Assembly (NCBI RefSeq): GCF_009903625.1
Contig: NZ_CP047569.1
Span: 4,262,501-4,326,500 of the forward strand
Direction: 5' to 3'
Source: Microbulbifer sp. ALW1
GTDB taxonomy: Bacteria > Pseudomonadota > Gammaproteobacteria > Pseudomonadales > Cellvibrionaceae
Length of the DNA: 64,000 bases
Positions 11,361 through 20,510 of this stretch are shown in pieces. A program made the position numbers and the translations under genes. The notes beneath the pieces were generated by a model. The model saw nothing but the letters and a program-made list of their open reading frames with translations. It made no database searches and had not been told where the DNA came from. Positions within the stretch are counted from its first letter, which is position 1. Each line of letters opens with the position of its first letter.

Positions 11361-11481
11361 TTTTGCGTATCGTCGCCACCTGTCCAGCGACAAGGCAACT
11401 GGACAGGACAGGAGCGCAGAAGAAAGGGCAACGAGCTTATTCAGACCAGCTCGAAGCTATTCAAAATAGCCATTCAACAAG

Positions 11482-12243
11482 CTATTCAAACCAGATAAGT
11501 GACGCCATGCGCCCGGTATTGCCATCGCGGCGGTAGGAAAAGAAGTCTTGCTCCTCAGAAACCGTGCAGCGGTCGCCACCATAAATCTCGGTAACACCCA
11601 GTTCGGCCAACTCCGCGCGCCCCAGTCCGTAAATGTCCGCAAGAAAATGCAGTGGCTTTTTGGCATGCGGCACAAAACACTTGGCAATCGCGGATCCGTG
11701 GGATTCACTCATGGAAGACTCAAACGCCGCTTCTAACACATCCACCCCACATTCGAAGGCTTGTGGACCTATGGCCGGACCGAGCCACACCAGCAGGTCT
11801 TTTGGTGCCGTCGCCATTGCCCTGATGGTTTCGCGAATGACTCCACCCGTAAGTCCACGCCAACCGGCGTGGATAGCCGCCACTTCGCTGCCATCGCGGC
11901 TGCATACCAGAAGCGGCAGGCAGTCCGCCGTCAGTACCGCACACACGGTATTCTTTTCGGCAGTAAAACTGGCGTCCGCGGTGCGCACTTTGCCATCGCC
12001 CTGCGCCTCGACCGCCTTGTCGCTGTGAATCTGTTCCAACCACTGGGGGTCGCCCGGTAGCGCAAGCTCCCGACGCAGCTTATCCCGGTTGGCAGCCACC
12101 GTCTCCGCAGCATCCCCTACGTGATCCGCCAGATTGAACGCACGGTAATCCCCCTGACTATGACCATCGCCACGCAACGTAGAAAAGGCGCGCACATTGG
12201 CGGGCGCGGGCCAATCCGGGGTCAGGTAGTGTTCAGCAGACAT
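11482..12243 (-). CDS. pgeF: Peptidoglycan editing factor PgeF (laccase-domain, YfiH family)
   Basis: Family once called polyphenol oxidase or DUF152. PgeF removes wrongly incorporated L-serine at the first position of peptidoglycan stem precursors; some homologues act as purine nucleoside phosphorylases. The protein has 253 residues from the ATG at 12243 (MSAEHYLTPDWPAPANV). Metal-site motifs are present: LEQIHSD, LTADCLPLL and HAGWRGL. In-frame sequence upstream to 12294 only encodes the low-complexity repeat GTTLVGTTLVGTT, produced by a 15-bp tandem repeat, so I exclude it. The gene follows rluD on the same strand after 84 bp; the rluD-pgeF-clpB order is conserved in Pseudomonas. Confidence 0.92.
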   Translation of the reverse strand: MSAEHYLTPDWPAPANVRAFSTLRGDGHSQGDYRAFNLADHVGDAAETVAANRDKLRRELALPGDPQWLEQIHSDKAVEAQGDGKVRTADASFTAEKNTVCAVLTADCLPLLVCSRDGSEVAAIHAGWRGLTGGVIRETIRAMATAPKDLLVWLGPAIGPQAFECGVDVLEAAFESSMSESHGSAIAKCFVPHAKKPLHFLADIYGLGRAELAELGVTEIYGGDRCTVSEEQDFFSYRRDGNTGRMASLIWFE

Positions 12244-12282
12244 GGTGGTTCCTACTAGGGTGGTTCCGACTAAGGTGGTTCC
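12244..12282 (-). repeat. 15-bp tandem repeat abutting the pgeF start codon
   Basis: Read on the minus strand, GGAACCACC occurs three times (12282-12274, 12267-12259, 12252-12244) with spacers TTAGTC and CTAGTA-type sequence, giving a 15-bp period. The last copy directly precedes the ATG of pgeF, so the GGA that could serve as ribosome binding site is triplicated. The repeat is in frame and free of stops. Confidence 0.85.
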
Positions 12283-12327
12283 GTCGAAAGTCACGCAGTG
12301 TGTGATTGAGAAGTTAGAGTGCCGGGG

Positions 12328-13281
12328 TCAGTCTTTATCGTCCCGCAGGTACTCAAGAAGCTGCAGCATATCCTCAGGCATGGGCGTCGACCAGTGCATG
12401 GATTCACCGGTTTGCGGATGAATCAGAGCCAACTCGGCGGCGTGCAGGGCCTGGCGGGGAAACTGCTGCAGGGCTGCGATCAATTCCGGAGCGGCACCCG
12501 GCGGCAGCTTGCTGCGACCGCCGTACAAGGGATCGCCAATCAACGAGTGGCGAATATGCGCCATATGCACCCGAATTTGGTGGGTGCGGCCGGTTTCCAA
12601 CTGGCAGCGTACCAGGGTGTGGGCGCGGAACCGCTCTTGCACACGGTAGTGAGTAATTGCTTCCTTACCGCCAAAGTCCAGCACCGCCATTTTGAGACGA
12701 TTCTGCCGGTGGCGTCCCATAGGGGCATCCACGGTACCGCCGACCCGCATGTTGCCCTGCACTATGGCATCGTACTGGCGGCTGACCGTGCGCGCCTTGA
12801 GCTGGTCCACCAGGGCGGTTTGGGCCGGCAACGTCTTGGCCACTACCATCAGGCCACTGGTGTCCTTGTCCAGGCGGTGCACTATGCCGGCACGGGGGAT
12901 CTGGTGCTGGCCGGGGCAGTGGGCTAACAAGCCGTTCAACAGGGTGCCATCCGGGTTGCCCGCCGCGGGGTGCACTACCAGGCCTGCCGGTTTATTGATC
13001 ACCAGCAGGCTGTCGTCTTCAAAGACGATATTCAGGTCCATGTCCTGTGGCAGCCACTCGCCCTGGGGCTCGAGTTCGGCCCGCAACTGCAGGCTTTCTC
13101 CGCCGAACAGCTTGTCTTTGGGCTTGCCGATACGGCCATCTACAGTGAGTTGGCCGCCTTTTATCCAGGCCTGCAGGCGCGCGCGGGAATAATCAGGGAT
13201 CAAATCCGCTGCGATCTGGTCAAACCTCTGGCCCGCGCACTCCGCGGGCACTTCGATATCGATATGTATTTGATTGCTCAT
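12328..13281 (-). CDS. rluD: 23S rRNA pseudouridine synthase RluD
   Basis: Converts uridines 1911, 1915 and 1917 (E. coli numbering) of helix 69 in 23S rRNA to pseudouridine, which aids ribosome assembly. The 317-residue protein has an N-terminal S4 RNA-binding domain (about 17-75, DYSRARLQAWIKGGQLTVDG) followed by the RsuA/RluA catalytic domain with the active-site aspartate in HRLDKDTSGLMVVAK. The length is normal. The gene is divergent from bamD, an arrangement conserved in pseudomonads, which supports RluD over the paralogues RluA and RluC. Confidence 0.95.
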   Translation of the reverse strand: MSNQIHIDIEVPAECAGQRFDQIAADLIPDYSRARLQAWIKGGQLTVDGRIGKPKDKLFGGESLQLRAELEPQGEWLPQDMDLNIVFEDDSLLVINKPAGLVVHPAAGNPDGTLLNGLLAHCPGQHQIPRAGIVHRLDKDTSGLMVVAKTLPAQTALVDQLKARTVSRQYDAIVQGNMRVGGTVDAPMGRHRQNRLKMAVLDFGGKEAITHYRVQERFRAHTLVRCQLETGRTHQIRVHMAHIRHSLIGDPLYGGRSKLPPGAAPELIAALQQFPRQALHAAELALIHPQTGESMHWSTPMPEDMLQLLEYLRDDKD

Positions 13282-13388
13282 CCGAGAGGGTCTAATACTT
13301 TGGGCTGGCGGGGCGCTGTGGTTAAATAGCTGCCCTTCAGCCCCCGGTGAATTTTAGGGCGGCTAGTTTAATAAGGTTGAGACAAATA

Positions 13389-14351
13389 ATGATAGAGCGT
13401 GGGGCAATGTGGTCTTGGAATAATCAGGCCTGGAAAACCCTGTGGTTGGTTCTGCTGGCCGTTTTTGTGGCCTCGTGCGCCAGTACCGACGAAGAGGAAG
13501 AGGGGCTTCCCTCCGGCAATCGCACCGAGCAGGCCTTCTATGAAGCCGCCCAGCGACAGCTGAAATCCAGCCAGTGGGAGCTGGCGATCAAGAATCTGCG
13601 GGCCCTGGAAGACAACTTCCCCTTCGGCAACTACGCCGAACAGGCCCAGCTGGAACTGATTTACGCCTATTACCGCGATTACCAGAACGATGCCGCCATT
13701 TCCGCGGCGGACCGTTTTATACGCCTGCACCCGCAGCATCGCAATGTGGATTACGCCTACTACATGAAAGGCCTGGCGTCGTTTACCGAAGGCAGCGGCC
13801 TGTTTGAGCGCTTTTTGCCCACGGACATGACGCGCCGCGACCCGGGGTCCGCCCGTGAGTCCTTCGCCTATTTCGCGCAATTGATGGCCCGCTATCCGGA
13901 AAGTCGCTATGCACCGGACGCCCAGAAGCGCATGATCCACCTGCGCAACCTGCTGGCGCGCTATGAAATCCACGTGGCCAACTACTACTTCAAGCGCAAC
14001 GCTTACCTGGCCGCCGCCAACCGCGGTCGCTACGTAGTGGAGAACTTCCAGCAGACACCGGCAGTGCCGGATGCCCTGGCGGTCATGGTGCAGTCCTACC
14101 ACCTGCTGGAAATGCCGCAGCTGGAAGCCACCTCGCTGAACGTACTGCGCACCAACTATCCCCATCACCCGGCGTTCCGCGATGATGGCACCTTCAACTA
14201 CAAATACTACGCCGGCGCCAGCGGCCGCAGCTTTATCCACCGCATTACCCTCGGTCTGTTCGAAAAGTCCGACCCGCGCGGATTTGACAGCCGCGAGCTG
14301 TACAACGCGGAGTACCGCGCCGAAGACGCACCTCTTCCGCCGGAGCTGTAA
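13389..14351 (+). CDS. bamD: Outer membrane protein assembly factor BamD (lipoprotein)
   Basis: Essential lipoprotein of the BAM complex, which inserts beta-barrel proteins into the outer membrane. The N-terminus has a signal peptide ending in the lipobox VASC, so the mature protein starts at a lipidated Cys followed by an acidic stretch (ASTDEEEEG). Tetratricopeptide-like repeats fill the rest (for example [20 protein letters not shown] and [19 protein letters not shown]). Starts at 13347, 13389 and 13407 are all in frame. I chose 13389, which gives a 320-residue precursor with a compact signal peptide; the 13407 ATG is nearly as good. A strong terminator follows. Confidence 0.94.
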   Translation: MIERGAMWSWNNQAWKTLWLVLLAVFVASCASTDEEEEGLPSGNRTEQAFYEAAQRQLKSSQWELAIKNLRALEDNFPFGNYAEQAQLELIYAYYRDYQNDAAISAADRFIRLHPQHRNVDYAYYMKGLASFTEGSGLFERFLPTDMTRRDPGSARESFAYFAQLMARYPESRYAPDAQKRMIHLRNLLARYEIHVANYYFKRNAYLAAANRGRYVVENFQQTPAVPDALAVMVQSYHLLEMPQLEATSLNVLRTNYPHHPAFRDDGTFNYKYYAGASGRSFIHRITLGLFEKSDPRGFDSRELYNAEYRAEDAPLPPEL

Positions 14352-14373
14352 AAGCCTATCGCTCAACGCAATC

Positions 14374-14412
14374 AAAAAGGCCCCCGCAGCGAGACTGCGG
14401 GGGCCTTTTTTT
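14374..14412. terminator. Bidirectional intrinsic terminator, bamD/nadE
   Basis: A perfect GC-rich stem (GGCCCCCGCAG with CTGCGGGGGCC, 5-base loop) is flanked by A5 on the left and T7 on the right. It sits between the convergent ends of bamD and nadE and can terminate both. Confidence 0.95.
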
Positions 14413-14437
14413 AATGGCGAAATTTTAGCGGCGGGTG

Positions 14438-16084
14438 TTACTCTCCGGCCTTCCAGCCATTGGTAATTGGGTAGCGGCGGTCGCGCCCGAAGCCGCGCTC
14501 GGAGATCCGCACTCCCACCGCCGCCTGGCGGCGCTTGTATTCGTTGCGGTCCACCAAACGCACCACCCGCATCACCACTTCCTCATCGAATCCCTTGGCA
14601 ATAATCGCCGTGGCACTCATATCCCGATCGATGTACAGGCGCAGTATTTCATCCAGCACCTCGTAGGGGGGCAAGCTGTCAGAATCCACCTGGTCCGGTG
14701 CCAGCTCGGCACTGGGCTCGCGGGTAATGACGGTTTCCGGAATCACTTCGGAGACACTGTTGCGGTAGCGGGACAACTCATACACAAGGATTTTTGGCAC
14801 ATCCTTCAGGGCGTTGTAGCCGCCAACCATATCCCCGTAGAGGGTCGCGTACCCCACAGACATTTCACTTTTGTTGCCGGTGGTGAGCACCATAAAGCCC
14901 TTTTTGTTGGAAATAGCCATCAGCAACATACCGCGGGCACGGGCCTGCAGGTTCTCTTCCGTGGTATCCCGTTCACTGCCGGCAAATTCACCTTCCAGCG
15001 CCTTCATACTGGCATCGAAAATTCCTTCGATGCCAATGACCCGGTAGTGGATACCCAGGCGCCTGGCCTGATCCGCGGCATCATTCTTCGACAGGTCGGA
15101 GGTATAGCGGAACGGCATCATCACCGCTTCCACCCGATCCGGCCCCAGCGCGTCCACCGCAATCGCCAGGGTCAGCGCCGAGTCGATGCCCCCGGACAGC
15201 CCCAGAACCACGCCCTTGAAGCCATTTTTGTTGACGTAATCGCGCACGCCAAGCACCAGCGCCTGATACACCGATGCCAGATCAGGCAGGGGTTTGGCGT
15301 CGTTACCTGGTGCCAGAGACACTCCATTGCCATCACCATCGCCTTCACCGTCGACATTCACCGTGACCGGCAGCAGGCTCTCCACAAATTCAGGGGCGCG
15401 CGCGCGCAGCTCGCCGTCTTTGTCGACCGCAAAGGAGCCGCCGTCAAACACCAGCTCATCCTGGCCGCCGACGGAGTTGACGTACACGATGGGCATCTTG
15501 CCCGCTTGCGCCTGGCGCCCCAGCAGGGCCAGCCGTTCCTGGGCCTTACCCCGGTGGAAGGGTGAAGCGTTGATATTGAGCATTAATTTGGCACCCGCCC
15601 GCTCCGCCTGCACCACGGGTTCCGGGTGCCAGATGTCTTCGCAGATGGTGATGGCGGTGGGAATTCCTTTGATGTCCACCACACAGGCCTGATCGCCGGG
15701 TACGAAATAGCGCAGCTCGTCGAACACCTGGTAATTGGGCAGCTTCTGCTTCGCGTATTCCGCCACCAGCTCACCGTTCTGGATCAAGCCGGCCATGTTC
15801 AACACCGTGCCCGCTACCAGCCGCGGGTAGCCCACCAGAACCGCGCAGGGCAGATCCGCCTGCAGCAGCTTGGCCAGAGCATCATCTATGCGCTTTTGCA
15901 TACTGGGGCGCAATAGCAGGTCTTCCGGTGGATAGCCACAGAGCGTCAGCTCAGGGAACAGCACCAGGTCAGCGCCGTGCTCGCGGTGGGCCCTGCGGGC
16001 GACTTCGACTATCTGGTCGGTATTCCCGGGGATATCTCCCACCAGCAGATTGATTTGCGCCAGCACTAGCTGCAAAGTAGACAT
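14438..16084 (-). CDS. nadE: Glutamine-dependent NAD+ synthetase
   Basis: Amidates nicotinic acid adenine dinucleotide to NAD+ using glutamine. From the ATG at 16084 (MSTLQLVLAQINLLVGDIPG) the protein has 548 residues, typical for the two-domain form. The N-terminal nitrilase-like glutaminase domain (1-265) shows the Glu-Lys-Cys triad in FPELTLCGYPPEDL, KQKLPNYQVFDELRYF and ITICEDIWHPE. The C-terminal synthetase domain carries the P-loop GLSGGIDSALTLAIAVDALG. Reading frame upstream of 16084 is open but unlike the family. It is divergent from pilS with a 103-bp gap. In Pseudomonas bamD and pilS are direct neighbours, so nadE looks inserted here. Confidence 0.96.
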   Translation of the reverse strand: MSTLQLVLAQINLLVGDIPGNTDQIVEVARRAHREHGADLVLFPELTLCGYPPEDLLLRPSMQKRIDDALAKLLQADLPCAVLVGYPRLVAGTVLNMAGLIQNGELVAEYAKQKLPNYQVFDELRYFVPGDQACVVDIKGIPTAITICEDIWHPEPVVQAERAGAKLMLNINASPFHRGKAQERLALLGRQAQAGKMPIVYVNSVGGQDELVFDGGSFAVDKDGELRARAPEFVESLLPVTVNVDGEGDGDGNGVSLAPGNDAKPLPDLASVYQALVLGVRDYVNKNGFKGVVLGLSGGIDSALTLAIAVDALGPDRVEAVMMPFRYTSDLSKNDAADQARRLGIHYRVIGIEGIFDASMKALEGEFAGSERDTTEENLQARARGMLLMAISNKKGFMVLTTGNKSEMSVGYATLYGDMVGGYNALKDVPKILVYELSRYRNSVSEVIPETVITREPSAELAPDQVDSDSLPPYEVLDEILRLYIDRDMSATAIIAKGFDEEVVMRVVRLVDRNEYKRRQAAVGVRISERGFGRDRRYPITNGWKAGE

Positions 16085-16187
16085 CTTTTTACCCCGTTGG
16101 ATTGAGGCCGCTATTGTAGCCATGCCCACTGGGTGCACAACATCTGCGCGGCATTCGCCGGACGCGCCCCCAGAATGAGAATAAAAA

Positions 16188-17843
16188 GTGAGCAGCCAGA
16201 CCGCATCAGGTGACTCCCTGCACAGGGACATAACCCCGCCGCAACAAAATACCCCAGCGCCCGCGGAGTTGATCCGCCCTCGCCTGCGACAGCGGGACCT
16301 GCTCAAAATATACGCCTGGTACCGGGTAGCAATTGCGCTCATCCTGCTAGGACTGTTTGCATCCGGTATCAGCCGCGGCACCGTCGGCACCCTGTACCCG
16401 GCCCTGTACCTGAACACCGCCATTACCTATGCGGTGCTCAATATCGCCTGGCTGCTTTTTCTCTACCCTGGCCGCTTCCTGACCACGCCACTGCGCATCG
16501 GCAGTATCCTCAGCTGCGATATCATCGCATTTCTGTTGTTGATCCAGGCCAGTGGTGGCCTGGATTCCGGTGTCGGCTACCTGCTGCTCACCACCTGCGC
16601 GGTGGGCTCTCTACTGCTGGACAAACGCATGGGGGCCTTCCTCGCCGCCATCACCAGTATCGCGGTCATTGCGCAACAGTTGTTCGGGATACTGATCGGC
16701 CAGGCGGAAACCCAGGATATCGTTTCCGCAGGCAGCCTCGGGATATTACTGTTTACCTGTGTAACCGCACTCCAGTATCTCTCGACCCACATCCGCCTCG
16801 CCAACCAGAAAGCCGAACAGGAACGTCGGCAAGCCGCGCATTTACAGCGACTTACCCAACAGATCGTGGCGCAGATGCACACCGGTGTTCTGGTACTCGA
16901 TGGGCAGGGAAATACCGAGCTGATCAACCGCTCCGCACAGCAATTACTCGGCATCAACCGCATAGCCGGGGGTAGTCTCAGCCCGGAGTTTAATCGTGCG
17001 CTGGACAGTTTGCGCAAACAATCGGGAGCCCACAGTGGCATTGTCGAAGGGGCCGGGCACAGCCAGCTCCGGGCTAGCGTCACCAGCCTCTCCAACGAAT
17101 CCAGAAAAAGCACCCTGGTTTTTCTCGAAGACAACCGCAAATTGTCACAACAGGCCCAGCAACTGAAACTCGCCTCACTCGGTCGCCTGACCGGCTCCAT
17201 TGCCCACGAAGTGCGCAATCCCCTGGGTGCCATCAGCCACGCCGCGCAACTACTCGCGGAATCCGATTCCATTAGCGACGAAGACCGGCAGCTGACCGGG
17301 ATCATTTTTCGTCACAGCCAACGAGTCAACCGAATCGTCGAGGATGTCATGCAGCTTTCTCGCCGCCAAATGGCTGAACCTCAGCTGCAGGACTTGTGTG
17401 TTTGGATTGAACAATTCCTGACGGATTACCGCGCGGGAATGCCGGCGGAAACCCGCATTACACTGGAGACACCATCACATCCGGTCTATGCGCGCTTCGA
17501 CCCGCACCAAATGACCCAGGTCGTCACCAACCTCTGCAACAATGCCGTGCGGCACTCACACATCGCCACCGGCCGGGCGGAGGTAGTCGTAACTGTCAGT
17601 TTTGTAGGGTCCCGAGAATGTGCCCGCCTGGAGGTTCAGGATTTTGGCCCGGGGGTTGCGGATGAACACAAAGATCAGATATTTGAACCTTTTTTCACCA
17701 CCCAGACTTCTGGTGCCGGATTAGGGCTTTATATTGCCCGCGAACTCTGTGAATCTACCCGGGCAAATCTTTATTATTGTCGCAACCAAGACAATCACAG
17801 CTGCTTCAGAGTAGAATTTGCCCACGCGGAACAGGTTTTCTGA
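16188..17843 (+). CDS. pilS: Sensor histidine kinase PilS
   Basis: Membrane kinase of the PilS-PilR system that controls type IV pilin expression. The 551-residue protein starts at GTG 16188. About six hydrophobic helices lie between residues 42 and 198. A PAS-like region (about 225-315) precedes the HisKA domain, with phosphorylatable His340 in SIAHEVRNPLGAIS. The ATPase domain shows the N-box NLCNNAVRHS, G1 box DFGPGVADE and G2 box GAGLGLYIARELC. The gene lies 35 bp upstream of pilR, in the order known from Pseudomonas. All catalytic motifs are intact, which matters because the partner regulator is atypical. Confidence 0.92.
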   Translation: MSSQTASGDSLHRDITPPQQNTPAPAELIRPRLRQRDLLKIYAWYRVAIALILLGLFASGISRGTVGTLYPALYLNTAITYAVLNIAWLLFLYPGRFLTTPLRIGSILSCDIIAFLLLIQASGGLDSGVGYLLLTTCAVGSLLLDKRMGAFLAAITSIAVIAQQLFGILIGQAETQDIVSAGSLGILLFTCVTALQYLSTHIRLANQKAEQERRQAAHLQRLTQQIVAQMHTGVLVLDGQGNTELINRSAQQLLGINRIAGGSLSPEFNRALDSLRKQSGAHSGIVEGAGHSQLRASVTSLSNESRKSTLVFLEDNRKLSQQAQQLKLASLGRLTGSIAHEVRNPLGAISHAAQLLAESDSISDEDRQLTGIIFRHSQRVNRIVEDVMQLSRRQMAEPQLQDLCVWIEQFLTDYRAGMPAETRITLETPSHPVYARFDPHQMTQVVTNLCNNAVRHSHIATGRAEVVVTVSFVGSRECARLEVQDFGPGVADEHKDQIFEPFFTTQTSGAGLGLYIARELCESTRANLYYCRNQDNHSCFRVEFAHAEQVF

Positions 17844-17878
17844 ACGCGCAACAAAAATAAATTTCACTGCTATCTACC

Positions 17879-19333
17879 ATGGCCGAGCGACAACCGATTG
17901 CCCTGGTTGTAGATGACGAGCCCGACATCTGCGACTTGATCTCAATGACTCTGCGACGCATGAACGTGCGCGCGGATATCGCGATGTCTGTCGCCGAAGC
18001 TAATCGTCGCCTCAGTGAAAAACATTACGATTTCTGTCTTACGGATATGCGCCTGCCCGATGGCGATGGCCTGCAACTCGTAGAGCAGATTCAGGATCGC
18101 CCTCAGGATCAATCTCTCCCTGTCGCCGTCATTACCGCCCATGGCAATATGGATACCGCCATTAGCGCACTCAAGCTCGGAGCCTTTGACTTTGTCAGCA
18201 AACCCGTCGACCTGGAGCGATTGCGCGCGCTGGTACAACTGGCCCTGCGACTAAATGAAGACCGCGATATCCAGCGGCAGGAGTTTCCGCCGCTGCTGCA
18301 GGGGCAATCCCCAGCCATTCAGCAACTGCGTTCACAGATAGAAAAAATAGCCCGCAGTGACGCCCCGGTACATATCCAGGGCGAACCCGGTTCCGGTAAA
18401 GAACTGACTGCTCGCAGTATTCATCTCCAGGGGCCAAGGGCCGACAATGCATTCGCAATACTGCATTGCGCCGCCACTCCGGCAGAGCAACTTGAAAGAG
18501 CATTATTCGGAATAGACAAAGCGACGGAAAAAACCGAAGGCGTTTTGCACACTGCCAACGGTGGCACGCTGTTCCTGGATGAAATTACTGAATTGCCGCT
18601 TGAGCTTCAGGTCAAGCTGCTCGCGGCAATACAGGAAAAGCGTTTTGCTCCGGTCGGTAGTAGCGAGTTCAGCGAGCTCGATATCCGCATCCTGAGTGCC
18701 TCGCACAAACACCTGGTCAGTGAAGTGCGCAGCGGCCGCTTTCGCAGCGACCTGTTTTACCGTATCAACGTCATAGAAGTAGCCGTTCCCGCACTGCGCC
18801 ATCGGCTTGAAGACCTCCCGCTACTGACACGTAACCTCCTGCGCCGCCTGACGGCAGATAGCAAGGGGGCGCCCCCGAAAGCAGCCCAGGATGCGGTCAG
18901 TGCGCTGCAGGCGTACGACTTCCCTGGCAACCTCCGTGAGCTGGAAAACATCCTCGAGCGGGCCCTCACGCTCTGCGAAAGCAACACCCTCAGAGCCAGT
19001 GATCTACTACTGCACGCAGAGAGCCCCATCCCCATCCCCGAGTCCGGTGATACCAGCAGCTACCCGGTGGCCGACCTGGCATATGTACCGCCCAGAAGCC
19101 ACGAACAACCGACCACTCAAATTGGGACCTTAGCGACGACCACTACCTACCCCGAACAGTTTTCCGCCTCGGACTACGAAACGTTGGATGACTTCCTGCA
19201 AACCATCGAGCGCGAAGCCATAGAAAGTGCACTTAATGAAACTCGCTGGAACAGGACTGCCGCGGCGGAGAAGTTGGGGATCAGTTTTCGGTCGTTGCGG
19301 TATCGTTTGAAAAAACTAAACCTCGAAGATTAA
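17879..19333 (+). CDS. pilR: PilR-type response regulator lacking the GAFTGA motif
   Basis: A 484-residue NtrC-family regulator. The receiver domain has acidic pocket D12/D13, phosphoacceptor D56 (LTDMRLPDGDG) and K108. The AAA+ domain has Walker A GEPGSGKE (168-175), Walker B TLFLDE (230-235) and an FRSDLFYRINV arginine-finger segment. The C-terminal Fis-type helix-turn-helix is NRTAAAEKLGISFRSLRYRL. The odd feature is loop 1: between FG (210-211) and the following G (221) there are only nine residues, IDKATEKTE, where the family has about fourteen including GAFTGA, the segment that contacts sigma-54. Position after pilS and before pilin genes supports PilR by synteny; the mode of activation is uncertain. 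Confidence 0.88.
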   Translation: MAERQPIALVVDDEPDICDLISMTLRRMNVRADIAMSVAEANRRLSEKHYDFCLTDMRLPDGDGLQLVEQIQDRPQDQSLPVAVITAHGNMDTAISALKLGAFDFVSKPVDLERLRALVQLALRLNEDRDIQRQEFPPLLQGQSPAIQQLRSQIEKIARSDAPVHIQGEPGSGKELTARSIHLQGPRADNAFAILHCAATPAEQLERALFGIDKATEKTEGVLHTANGGTLFLDEITELPLELQVKLLAAIQEKRFAPVGSSEFSELDIRILSASHKHLVSEVRSGRFRSDLFYRINVIEVAVPALRHRLEDLPLLTRNLLRRLTADSKGAPPKAAQDAVSALQAYDFPGNLRELENILERALTLCESNTLRASDLLLHAESPIPIPESGDTSSYPVADLAYVPPRSHEQPTTQIGTLATTTTYPEQFSASDYETLDDFLQTIEREAIESALNETRWNRTAAAEKLGISFRSLRYRLKKLNLED

Positions 19334-19428
19334 CCAAATTTAGCACTTCCGTACTGTAATGGCCTGTGATTGGCTTTTCCCTCCGCCTTGGTATTCTGCA
19401 GAACTACTCAAGGATGAGGAGAACGATC

Positions 19429-19992
19429 ATGCGACCCAATTACGGTACCACACTGCTAGAGCTGATTATCGGCCTGGCCATTCTATCCGTCATCGCGTCT
19501 ATTGCAGTGCCCGCCATGGGCGATCTACTGGATCGCTACCGCACCCACATGAAAGCACGGGAGCTATTCAACTTGCTGGTGCTGATGCGAAGCCAGGCCT
19601 ATAACAAGCAGAAAAAATTTACGCTCTGCCCCAGTGACGACGATGCCAGCTGCGGTAATAACTGGTCTTCCGGTGCAATCCTTTTTGCCGACTTGGATGG
19701 CGATGGAGAAAGGGACTCGGGTGAGCCTCTGGAGAAAATATTTTCAGGAGCGGAAAGCGGCGGCTCACTAAACTGGAATGCGTTTAACAATACCGGCTAT
19801 ATTATTTTTCGCCCGAACGGCACAACACCGGCCCAGAGCGGTAACTTTTCCTATTGCCCTCCGAGCGGAGATGCCAGAGATGGCTGGATTATTATTTTGA
19901 ATACCATTGGCCGCCCCTATCTGGGTAAAGACAAGGACGGCGACGGCATCAAAGAAACGGGCAGCGGGAGAAACCTGAGCTGTCAGGCCTGA
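19429..19992 (+). CDS. FimT/GspH-family pseudopilin (second copy)
   Basis: A 187-residue prepilin from the ATG at 19429, preceded by AGGAG at good distance. The type III leader is short (MRPNYG); cleavage would leave TTLLELIIGLAILSVIASIAVPAM with Glu at position 5, as prepilin peptidase substrates require. The globular part has the GspH/FimT layout and two Asp/Gly-rich loops, DLDGDGERDSGE and DKDGDGIKE, resembling calcium-binding turns. It lies 95 bp downstream of pilR and is convergent with pilE. It probably acts as a minor pilin in pilus assembly or DNA uptake. A second FimT-like gene is at 25977-26498. Confidence 0.85.
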   Translation: MRPNYGTTLLELIIGLAILSVIASIAVPAMGDLLDRYRTHMKARELFNLLVLMRSQAYNKQKKFTLCPSDDDASCGNNWSSGAILFADLDGDGERDSGEPLEKIFSGAESGGSLNWNAFNNTGYIIFRPNGTTPAQSGNFSYCPPSGDARDGWIIILNTIGRPYLGKDKDGDGIKETGSGRNLSCQA

Positions 19993-20016
19993 CCTAAAAT
20001 TCAGGCACTGACCCGC

Positions 20017-20457
20017 TTAGCTACAGGTTTTGTCCCAGCACATATCACCAGTGCCAAAACCATCATCACCCCGGTCCCAGCCCTTTTCACCGCTGGAACG
20101 CAGTAACAGATTGCCATCATCGGCTTGAACACCTTTGGCCTGTGCTTGCAGCTCGTAGCTACCACCACCATTACCCAAGGTGATTCTCAAATCGTAATAC
20201 TTTGTGCCTCCGTCCAGTGGCGCTTCAGTGGCAAAGATAACCGGCACACCGTTCGCTTCTGACCCGGTGTAACTACCATTTTGCGTGAAGTGCTGCTCCA
20301 TTGCCTGAGCCAGCCCCATCAGAGCGCCCTGTGCATCCGCACGACGGGAGCCTTTTACATATTCCTGATAAGAAGGCATAGCGATGCCGGCAATAATGGC
20401 AATGATCGCCACCACAATCATCAATTCGATAAGCGAAAAGCCGCGTTGCTTATTCAT
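20017..20457 (-). CDS. pilE: Type IV minor pilin PilE
   Basis: A 146-residue prepilin from the ATG at 20457, leader MNKQRG and mature N-terminus [24 protein letters not shown] with Glu5. The short C-terminal domain ends in CWDKTCS, a likely disulfide-bonded D-loop. It is the last gene of the fimT-pilV-pilW-pilX-pilY1-pilE operon, which identifies it as the minor pilin PilE rather than the major pilin PilA. A role in initiating pilus assembly is inferred from the Pseudomonas counterparts. The in-frame extension to 20472 adds only MLRAN and is not needed. Confidence 0.9.
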   Translation of the reverse strand: MNKQRGFSLIELMIVVAIIAIIAGIAMPSYQEYVKGSRRADAQGALMGLAQAMEQHFTQNGSYTGSEANGVPVIFATEAPLDGGTKYYDLRITLGNGGGSYELQAQAKGVQADDGNLLLRSSGEKGWDRGDDGFGTGDMCWDKTCS

Positions 20458-20510
20458 ATTTGCTCTCAACATTTATTTAATCAAAGGCTTAAATGGCTAC
20501 GGACGCGCTG

